Below are positions 11,505 through 21,700 of a DNA stretch of 64,000 bases, one piece after another. This DNA is from Rugalucina vietnamica (lineage: Eukaryota > Mollusca > Bivalvia > Lucinida > Lucinidae), in the NCBI GenBank assembly GCA_964017185.1, contig OZ024880.1, positions 33,508,329 to 33,572,328 of the forward strand, given 5' to 3'. Both the position numbers and the translations under genes were made by a program. Position 1 is the first letter of the stretch. Every line of letters begins with the position of its first letter. The notes under the pieces were generated by a model. It was not told the DNA's origin. It saw only the letters and a program-made list of their open reading frames with translations, and ran no database searches.

Positions 11505-12405
11505 TTTACGTCGAAGTTTAGTTTTCTCGACATCAGAGATAGCTGCGAGTCTGAAACCTTGCATAGTAATTGTCCTTGACATACCCTTCAAGCACGCACC
11601 TTAACCCGGTGCCCTTGACCTATATTTCATGGTCCACTGACTTTGAAAATTTTTACGTCGAAGTTTTGTCAACATTTACGTCGAAGTTTGGTTTTCTCGA
11701 CATCAGAGATAGCTGCGAGTCTGAAACCTTGCATAGTAATTGTCCTTGACATACCTTTCAAGCACGCACCTTAACCCAGTGCCCTTGACCTATATTTCAC
11801 AGTCCACTGACTTTGAAAACTTTTACGTCGAAGTTTAGTTTTCTCGACATCAGAGATAGCTGCAAGTCTGAAACCTTGCATAGTAATTGTCCTTGACATA
11901 CCCTTCAAGCATGCACCTTAACCCGGTGCCCTTGACCTATATTTCACGGTCCACTGACTTTGAAAATTTTTACCTCAAAGTTTGGTTTTCTCGACATCAG
12001 AGATAGCTGCAAGTCTGAAACCTTGCATAGTAATTGTCCTTGACATACCCTTCAAGCACGCACCTTAACCCGGTGCCCTTGACCTATATTTCACGGTCCA
12101 CTGACTTTGAAAATTTTTACGTCGAAGTTTGGTTTTCTCGACATCAGAGATAGCTGCAAGTCTGAAACCTTGCATAGTAATTGTCCTAGACATACCCTTC
12201 AAGCACGCACCTTAACCCGGTGCCCTTGACCTATATTTCACGGTCTACTGACTTTGATAATTTTTACGTCGAAGTTTGGTTTTCTCGACATCAGAGATAG
12301 CTGTGAGTCTGAAACCTTACATAGTAATTGTCCTTGACATGCCCTTCAAGCAAGCACCTTAACCCGGTGCCCTTGACCTATATTTCACGGTCCACTGATT
12401 TTGCC
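11505..12405 (+). repeat. tandem array, 147-bp unit, about six copies
   Basis: The anchor GTTTTCTCGACATCAGAG starts at 11,521, 11,691, 11,838, 11,985, 12,132 and 12,279: the last four spacings are exactly 147 bp. The first spacing is 170 because a short segment (ACATTTACGTCGAAG) is duplicated. Each unit reads on through GAAACCTTGCATAGTAATTG, CACGCACCTTAACCCGGTGC and CCTATATTTCACGGTCCAC. Units are highly similar and none encodes a protein. Confidence 0.95.
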
Positions 12406-12439
12406 GATGCAGGTGCGATATCGACCTCCGCGGAGTTCT

Positions 12440-12990
12440 TGTTAAAATTTATTTATTTATTTTTTTTTATTATTTGTTCACTTTCAATTATCGCAAATTT
12501 GATATTGTTTTATATCACCTAACACCACAATAATCATGTTAGGTGCTCAGTCGCTCACTGGCAACTGTTTTGCGAAAAGCAGTCTTCCACAAAGACCCCC
12601 CCCCCACACACACACACAAAATGGTCAGGATTTTTCACAAAGAATGTACTTTTTCAGCTTTTGACCAGCAAAGACAGCCTACCCACTCCAAGGTTAAAAT
12701 AATCTTTGTACAATTTAAAACCAGATAAAAATATCTGTATTGTAGTTGGTTATGCAGGGCCGACAGGGTAACCCAAACTGACGCGGAATTCCACTGGCAA
12801 CATACATCTGTCATCAGTGATATAAGTTGGCAACAGGTTCCATTCTCTAGTGGTCCTTTGAAAGAAGGAGGTTTTGTAGACTGTTACTGTGGTAGCTGGT
12901 TGGTAGAGTCTTAGCTGACCTTTGGTGTGCCTGTCATTTGTGCATACAATATCAATATATTAAGTTATTAACAGTGTCTATTTCGGCTGA
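12440..12990. other. no recognised feature
   Basis: Low-complexity (C and CA runs at 12,598-12,618) and otherwise unassigned DNA. Confidence 0.5.
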
Positions 12991-13087
12991 GGCTATCCAC
13001 ACGATGGTCGTGCCGATAACGCCGCTTATCCGCACGAAGGTCGTGCCGATAAGCGGCGTTATTGGCCGGACCGTCGTGCGGATAGCC
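12991..13087. repeat. 97-nt nested GC-rich hairpin
   Basis: Outer arms GGCTATCCACACGATGGTC and GACCGTCGTGCGGATAGCC pair with two mismatches. Inside, ATAACGCCGCTTATC pairs exactly with GATAAGCGGCGTTAT, and the loop again contains GCACGA/TCGTGC. It is much richer in G+C than its surroundings and non-coding. It is followed by a CCAATGC/GCATTGG hairpin and two copies of CTCTGTAGCATTGG. Confidence 0.85.
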
Positions 13088-13689
13088 AATGCTACAGGCA
13101 TTGGCTCTGTAGCATTGGCTCTGTAGCATTGGCTATCGGCACGACAGGAGTGATCAGGAGTATGAGGTTTTCTAACAAGCTTACGTATGCATTAAAGTAT
13201 TAATCTGCGATTAAATAGATTATGTGTTTATCTAATGAAATACATTCGAATTGAATATTTTTGTTAATTATGAATAGGAAAACTAATTTGTTTTGATTAT
13301 TTCATCTGATGTCAACTGAATCACAGCAGATTTCTAACAGCCGAAAAAAATATAATCATTGTAAATGCTCTTTTTGTGTTACTGAAATGTTATCATACTC
13401 AGTCATCGATCCTTGTCATTAAATCAAATGTCTTTTATTATATTGGATTACCACATTTTTTTATTATTTAGGATACGATAATTTCTTCTCATCTATGCAT
13501 TCGCATGGCTGATTTTTACAGGTAAATTCACAGGTAAGCCAATTTCAGCAAAATAATGTGTTAATTAAAAGGTAAAATTTGCTGCATGGGTCATATTCTG
13601 TTACAGTTTTGAAGCCAGTGCATAATATTTATCAACTTAAAATAAATCCATTTTCTAAACATTTAGCATTTTGAATATCGATTTCCCTG

Positions 13690-13767
13690 TCATGCCGATA
13701 ATGCCGCTTATCCGCACGACGGTCGTGCCGATAACGCCGCTTATCGACCGTCGTGTGGATAGCCAGT
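13690..13767. repeat. second locus of the GC-rich hairpin family
   Basis: Uses the same words as 12,991-13,087 (GCCGATAACGCCGCTTATC, CGCACGACGGTCGTGCC, GGATAGCC) in a shuffled order, with GCCGATAAYGCCGCTTATC twice in direct orientation. About 600 bp of ordinary AT-rich DNA separates the two loci. Confidence 0.75.
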
Positions 13768-14130
13768 GTCATCTATTTCAACCAATCCCCGCTGTATTTT
13801 GTAGGGTGTGGTTAGTTGATCAATCTGCCTCCTCTGTAGTGGTTCCCAATCAAGATCAGAGACTTTTTCTTTGAGACGTTGCTTTATACAAATCATTGTG
13901 AGTGATGCAAAAGTGCAGAATATTGTCAACAAAAATGTGATAAATAGATAGAATGTTAAAATGTTTTTGAGTTTTATGATCTTTTATATGTACATGTACA
14001 TGTACTAACTTTCTATTACATGTATTACCTTTCACAAAAATTGGAGTCTAAAGTAAAAAAAAGAAGTTGGTATCATTTGAATATTCCGGATTTGATTTTA
14101 CAGAGAACTTTGATATGTTGTCCTTATTTT
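13768..14130. other. upstream region of the ARM-TIR-SAM gene
   Basis: No coding sequence or clear promoter recognised. The last part before 14,131 behaves as the 3' end of an intron, so the true promoter and first exon are probably farther left and were not located. Confidence 0.4.
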
Positions 14131-14144
14131 CAGATTTATAAAGA
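14120..14144 (+). promoter_or_regulatory. 5'-UTR splice acceptor and start context
   Basis: TGTCCTTATTTTCAG ends at 14,133 and is a good polypyrimidine tract plus AG. The next 11 nt lead into AAAGAATGG, with A at -3 and G at +4 around the start codon. This suggests the coding exon begins just inside a spliced second exon. Confidence 0.6.
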
Positions 14145-15758
14145 ATGGGAACCCATCTTGGGAAAAGGTTAAATCACAGAAAAGGGAAAGAAGACAATTC
14201 AATTACCAAGAGCCATTCAGAAAGGCAGAAACAAAAACTATGTACGACAGAATTAAGCCCCTTGTTACATGAAAAACATGAACTCAATCAGGACAATGGA
14301 AACATTTTGCCTGAAAAACATGTGAATGAGGATAATTGTATTTATAATGAGATAAGGATGAGCACCAATCACAATGTTCCAAAACATATTCCAGGGCAAA
14401 GTGACAATACCAGTGAAGTGAGTGACAAGGATGTTGCTGACTATGAAATGAAACTAAATACTGACACAACAGACAAAGTCAGGTTAGAAAGAGATAATCT
14501 GTCTTTAAATGATGTTAGAATAGAAGATTTAGGTTTGAAGATTAATGATACAGAGTCTTATGCAGATTCCTCTGGTAGTAAAAATGCTGATAAACAAAGT
14601 CCAGAAACATTTAAAACAGATTTGCACCTCAGAAGTGCAGAGCCTGATGTAGATTTGGCTACAGTTGACATCGAAAATTCTAAAAATATTAACCAGACTC
14701 CTGAAAATACACATCACAGTGACAATAAAGCTTCAGAAATAATTTCTCTGAAGAGTGTTCCTAACAAACTAAATGCTAAAGAGGTAAAAGCAACTGTTGA
14801 AAACAATGCAATTCAAGTGGATAATGAACATTCTCTAGTTGAACATGATTCCAGTACTGTTTTTGATAATACAATGCAAAGTTTTAGCCCAAGTGTGTCA
14901 ACTATAGATGCAGTTACAAATGGTGAAAGTAATGTTATTTACAATGATCAAGATGTAAAACATATTGATAAGATGCAGAAAGTTAAATCTATGAAGATGA
15001 AGAAAATAAAATCTGTAAGTGATAGTGACTGTAGCAAAGACAAGAAAATAGTTGATCCAGTGTTACAAAATCTGGAGATTTTATTGAACTCTATGAATAG
15101 TGACAACATTGACTGGGCTAAGTCAACACTGGAGCTTTCAAAATGTGTAAGAGCATGTATCAAAATTCAAGAAAAAGAAATGACAGCACTACTGGTAAAG
15201 AATCAAATTGCTGAAAAATTTCTGTCATTCCTAGACATAATCAAGGTTGAGCTTGTTGCTAAGCTTTCAAATGAGGATATAGAATCTTTAACAAGTTGGA
15301 CAGTATATAAACGTTTCTTGACCTTGTTTTGGATAATGTGTGATGGTTCAGTCAATTTTTGTCAGTACTTTTTAACGTCTAGGGTATTTGAATACTTGAC
15401 AATGGAGCTTAGAGTTTTATCTACTTTAATTTCTAGTCTTTGTGATAAAAGCTTATATCTTCTCAAAGCAATACTTGGAATATACCACAATATATGCAGA
15501 CATATACCCAGTAGTAAATGGGTGTTTAGAAATGAAGGACTTGTATCAGTATTAAGGATATTTCTTGGCTGTGATATACCAATGGTACGGGTTAAAACTT
15601 TGATTATTCTGTCATATGTTACCAGTGAAACTGAAAATGAAATAATCAATGCTGATGATGAAAATTTCCAGTTTATTATTGAAGTGCTGACAGATGCCTT
15701 GAATTCAGAGGGCCACAAGAGCTTGAAATATGGGATGAATGCTGCAGAGATTTTAAAG
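14145..15758 (+). CDS. exon 1: disordered N-terminus and first ARM helices
   Basis: Codes residues 1-538 and ends ATTTTAAAG before GTTGGT (phase 0). The first 302 residues are low-complexity and acidic/polar, after which Leu-rich helices start (VDPVLQNLEILLNSM). Reading past the donor meets TAA after four codons. A MITE2 begins nine nt into the intron. Confidence 0.9.
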
Positions 15759-18700
15759 GTTGGTATACATTAAAAAAACATGCCCATGCAATAACAGAAA
15801 AATTTTTGGTTGTAAAAATGAAAATTTTCACTGGAAAAAAATGATATTTTTCTTATTTTTTGCTCAAAACATAGATTGTGGGTACACGTTAGAACCGCCT
15901 CATCTTCTAATGAGTACCCACAATCTATGTTTTGGAGCAAAGGTAAGAAAAATATGTATACCCCTGCATACCCCAGTTTTGCTATATAAAACTGGGTTTA
16001 AGGGGGTATTCATTTCACGGACATGTTTTTCTGATGAAAACTGGCATATGAAGCAGAAGGGGTTATATTATGCTTTATCATTTTTTCTCTTGAAAATCAG
16101 TTATAATTTTGTTGCGAGCAAGTTTCAGGGAGTGCCACAATGTAATATTAGAGCTTTTGTGAAACACCTTGAGGATGAGGAATCTCAAATTAAAAATAAT
16201 GAAAAAATAATGAATACTGGAATTTAATCACTATGGGAAGATGAAAAAAACTATCTAAATTTCCCAAAATCATGCGCCTCATTTTCACAATGTATTCAAT
16301 GCATTTTGGCTTGTATCTTTTACATTTTATTTCAGGGTCTTTGTAATTTGGCAGTAAATGATGAAAACAAGATCCGAATGGTGAAGAATGGAGTTCTACC
16401 ACTGTATGAAAAATTCCTGGAAAATGGGACAAAAGAGGAGAAGAAATTGACTGTAACAGCTTTGTGGAGTCTGGCATTTCATCATTACAACAAACAGAAA
16501 ATGAGGGATATGACTGGCATAATGGAAAGTAGGTCACTGAGTATTAAAAATTGTGAAACACTCCAAACAATAAAGTTATTCTTCTGTTGGTAATTACAAA
16601 CCTCTTGTATTTACTTAAAACTACTGCATTACAAAAACTTGCCCATGCAATATACAGAGATTTTTTAAGCTATAAAAATTTTCAGAAGAAATTTTTTGAT
16701 ATTTTTCTTATTATGCCCAAAACGTAGATTGTGGGTACTCATTAGGACTGCCTCGGTGATGCGGTTCTAACGAGTACCCACAATCTTTGTTTTGGAGCAA
16801 AAATAAGAAAAATAGATATACCCCTGCAAACTCCAGTTTTTCTATATAAAGGTGGGGTTTAAGGGGGTATACATTTCACGGATATGTTTTCCTGATGATG
16901 AGTTGTGCTGTTGAAGTGAGCCAGAAAACTGGCTTTTTGTCTATGCAAAAACAAAGACACATTTCAGCTGTGCAGTAACTGCACAGTAACTGCACAGCTG
17001 ATAAGTACCTTTGTTTTAGCTACACGGATAGTACAATCCTTTTTTTTAAATACAGAATTTCAAGCTTCTAGACCTCTTCTGAGTTTTGTGGGTTTCCAGC
17101 CAGGCCGGTTTTTGTTGGGCCAGGTTGGAAACCATGAAGACCAGTTTTTTTCCACAGTGGTTCAAGTAATTTCAGGACAAGCACTGAGTAATGGTAAACT
17201 GAGTACTTTTTTCGGGAGAAACAAGAATAATTTATACCAGTTTTTGTCTTATACAGCTGTACAAATCACTGTGTATTTCTGAGACCTGTTGACGTATTAA
17301 AATAGATATTCAGGTTTTTGTTTTTTTAGACATGCTTGTTTTATCTCTACACATTTTGTAATCGAACACTAACTTGGTTTTTATAAGATGGGCATCATCA
17401 ATGTTTTCAGAACTGCGATCTCTGGAGTTTCCTGAGAATTACTCAGATGATGACGAGATATGCCATGCCGCCAGAGGTACTATATGGGAACTAGAGAACA
17501 CATCTGTGGCCGCCGTGGATAGGAACTACTCTTCATCGTCAGGTAGTTATAACAATAACATTATCAAATAATGTTTTAAGAACTGTGGTTTCTGGGATAA
17601 CTGAGATCTGCTACCAGTGGTAATATATTGAAGCTAGAGAACACGTGGATAGGTGGATATTTGTCATCAGGTTTATGATAAGGTTGTAAAAAATACATGT
17701 ACTAAGAGGGAATGTCAGTTTAATATTATTAGTTTTAAAGAAGTGTTCAGGCAGACAGGATGTAATGTATGGCTGTTTGTTGTAACTGGAATTATTGTAC
17801 TTGTGTATGACCTACCTCATGAGAAAACCAACAATGTGGTTTCCAAAACCGAACTGTGGAAGCACAGAAGATGGCTAGAGGCTGGAAATTTTGGATTTAG
17901 AAAGTAGAGGAATTGTACTATCCATGTAGCGAAAACAAAGGCACTGATCAGCTTCATTGTTAGTGTATTTTTTCGCATATGCGAAATGCTGGTTTTCTCA
18001 CGACTTTGCTCATATGTTTTATATTGTTAGAGTTGAAAGATGCCAACCTACCCCATATAATGATAAGTTACCAGTGGGACTGTCAGTCTATTATGGTAAA
18101 GGTCAAGGACAAGCTGAGGCAGGCAGGGTATAAAGTATGGATGGATGTAGAACACATGAGTAAGTACATATTAGAAATGATATGGGGGGAGAGAAAAATA
18201 ATGGTCTTTTGGGGGTTCCGACCCAGTCTTACACAAACTGGCCTGTACAGTCTCAGAAGTAGGCTAGAAGCTTGAAATTTTATATGTATTGTACTATCTG
18301 TGTTTTGAAATTAGTGGCGCTGATCAGCTGTGCAGTTACTGATCTGCACCTTTGTTTTTTTTTTTCATTTGCAAAAGTCTGGTTTTCTCATGATGTGACT
18401 CAATGACTGGGCACAGTGATTTGGTAGATAGTGTGGCAAACAAGCATTCAGTGACCAGTCTGGCAAACTGTTGTAAGAGTGTTATAAAAATATTTCATTG
18501 AAAACAAACAGATCAAGTTCATTTTTAACCTTAGGTATCAAAACTGCCATATTTGATATGAAATATTTGATATGAAATATGAGTTATGTCATGAGAAAGC
18601 CTGGCTTGTGAAGTTTCTGGCTTTGTCACAAACATGGCTGTAAAAAAATCATGAAAAAATATTTAGTTGTCTCCATATTCTATTGGCAAGGGACTATACA

Positions 18701-21700
18701 AGAAATGAGGGAAAGTCTTTAAAAGAGAGGTTAACTTCTCTTTGAATGTAATGATGAAGGCAACATAGCGAAATCCTGAATAAAGATGGCAAAAATAACA
18801 TGTATGTGTACACATTCGATCCTCATATCTGGTGCAAGCTTTCTTTCTTGATTCCTTGGTTGTGTTATTATTTCTGCAGTTAGCCTTCTTTTTCCATACA
18901 TTGAAAAAGGCACATTGTCAGTTTACGCTGAGGGGTTTTAACGTTCCCACAATCTACGTTTTGAGCAAAACTAAGAAAAATATTTTCAATTTTGCAGCTA
19001 TAAAAATATTCATGGACATGTTTTCATCACTATTTCAGCTGGTTCAACATTAGAAGCAATGGCTTTGGCTGTGGAAAGAGCTGCTGTAATCCTGATCTGT
19101 ATGTCACAGAAATACAAAGACAGCCCGAATTGTAGAACTGGTGAGAATATTTTAGCCACGATTAAAGTTGAGTCTGACATAGCTTCTAATAAAAACTCAT
19201 TTTTTTTAGTATTTGGTGTATGTTTAACCCAACTAAAACACCAAAGTGCTTGATATTTGAATATAATAAGCAGCAGAAAGATTTTAACACGGACAACAAA
19301 TATGCTGCAAAGCTCTGCACAATAAGATGAGTCAAAGGATATGTCTCAAAATTATGCCTTTAGTGAAGCAAAAATTAAAGCAAAAAGACTATTAATTTCT
19401 TCCTTTTGTTGCAGAAGCAGAATATGTGTACAGACTGCATAAAGACTTTGTTCCACTGCGCCTTCAGCAGGACTATATCCCAGATGGGTGGTTGGGAATA
19501 ATGGTTGGAACACGACTCTACTTTGATGTTTACTCCGAGGATAAAATTGACCGACAGATTCCTGCCCTGGTAAAGGAGCTGAGAGATAGGGGTAGAATTA
19601 GTCCTGTGTTTGAACCATTTGATCAAGGTGAGATTAATAAGCATATGATAAGAGTTGTGTCACTAGAAAAAGGGTCTTTGGGGTTTCCAACCAGAACTGA
19701 CACAAACCAGCCTGTACAATCACAGACGAAGGCTAGAAGCTTGAAATTTGGGATTAAAGAAGCAGCAGAATTTTACCTTTGAAGAAGTGTAAACAAAGGT
19801 GCTGATCAGCAGTGCAGCTACTGCACAGCTCATCTGTGCATTTATTTTTGCTCATGCAAAAAATGTTGTTTTTTTTGTGACCTGGCTCATAATATTCAGG
19901 GCGTCAGGAAAATATTGATTTGCTCCAGAAAAGTTAACATTTTCATAGGGGACCTTGCTTGGGTAACAATGTGCAGATTAACTGCATTCACCTGGCAGCT
20001 AGTTTGAACCATTGATTTTATATGACCATGATAAAATATGAGCTGCTGCATAAGAAAACCAACGAAATGCTTAGGCGAAAACAAAGGCACAGATAACGGT
20101 AAAGCTGATCAGCACCTTTGTTTTCGCTACAAGGATAGAACAATCCCTCTTCTTCTTAAATCCAAAATTTCAAACTTCTAGCTTGCTTCTGTGATTGTAG
20201 AAACCGGTTTGTTTCTGACCTGGTTGGAAACCCAAATTGTTGGTTTTTCTCATGCAAAGGTTCATAATTATATCTTTCAGACATGTTATCTCAGGATAGA
20301 GCTTATAGTTAAACAAAACACATCGAATTGAATTACTTTGAAAATGTTGACATAAATTCCATTTAAAGGTAACAAAGCGTGTGCATAAAAAAAGATCCTT
20401 TTTCTTTATAATAGGAATGATAATACCAACAAGGATGACATCGCGAGAAGCTGTCCCCTTGCTACCAAGTCGTAGTTCAGAAATAGCCTCATGGTCCCAC
20501 TCAGACGTTCAGTCCTGGCTTTCTTCAGTCGGGTGTCAAGACCTTATAAACAGGTAAATTACAGAAACAAGTCCATGCAATATACAGAATTTTCATTAGC
20601 TGTAAAACATAAAAATTTCAGTTGAGAAAAAATTGATATTTTTCTTGTTTTTGCTCAAACCATTCATTGTTGGTTTCCACCCATGAGGCAGTTATAATGA
20701 GCACTGAGCCAAAGGCTCACAGAGTGAGCTGAGAAGCTGAGGGTGAGGTTAGGATCCTGTAAAACTGGTTTAAGCCCGCCAGTAACTTTGTGTTACTGAT
20801 CGTTCCAAGGCGATACTTCTGTGGTGGTTCTTTTTGTTTTATGTCTTGGTGTTTAAAATTTTTTTGTGCTGTTGGCGCCTTATGTATGTTTTCATATTTT
20901 TAATTAAGTTAAGGTAACTGAGTGGCCACCTATTGGGAAAATAGCTGCTCATTCGGCTTACGATATGTTTCATGGTATAAGTGCCTGATTGTTAGTTTGG
21001 TTTTTTCCCACCTCGGTTTTTGGAGTGGGAATCTCTTTCTGATTGCGCCTTTTCCTGATCTTTGCCTACTTGTACCTTTTTATAGGATGGTACTCAAGCT
21101 GGTGTCCATCCATGTTTCGTCCATACATCCGTCTGTACATCCACCTTTCCAAAGATCTCTGAAACCGCTTGGTCAGTCAAAGCCAAATTTTATATGAAGC
21201 ATGCATCTATAGGAACGGGGAACCTATGTGTTGTGTCATATGGCCTGATAGCCGCCAGGCCCATATATGGTAAAAACCCTTCCAGAATCTTCTCTGGAAC
21301 CATTGGCCTGATTTCAATGACACTTGGCGTGTAGCAATGATGCTTAAGCACAGGACATTGATGTTTAATGTCTACACGCAAAATTAAAGGTCCAAAATGC
21401 CCCCAAAACCCCTTTTCTGAGTCTCTGAGTGATTCAGTAATGGGGTTTCTAGCGGATTTGTGGCTATTTGTTTTGAACCACATGGCCTTTCAAAGCCAAA
21501 TATTACACGAAGCATCTGTAGGAACGGGGGACCAATGTGTATATAAAAATCCAGGTTACATGACAAAGATGACCGCCATTTTTTCATTTGTTGGTGAAAA
21601 CCTGAACTAGTTTTGTCATGGCACCTTCCCTGAACACTTTCTAGAGTCGATTGAACAAACACTGGGGCTGACACCCGTTTAAATTCACTGCTCCTTGCTA

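Larger units (their letters stand above)
11392..12420. mobile_element. TIR-bounded element carrying the 147-bp array
   Basis: Ends TATCGCACCTGC (11,392) and GCAGGTGCGATA (12,409-12,420) are inverted. A small hairpin (GCACCTGC...GCAGGGTGC) sits at the left end, then a CGTT/CGTC microsatellite, then the array. No protein is encoded. It looks like a non-autonomous element whose core is a satellite. Confidence 0.6.

Noticed and set aside
11505..12405. CRISPR-like array
   Set aside because: Units are contiguous 147-bp tandem repeats with no unique spacers, in eukaryotic DNA with spliced genes.
17653..17907. Extra exon or gene in intron 3
   Set aside because: The frame runs into a MITE1 and shows no domain; phases of exons 3 and 4 join without it.
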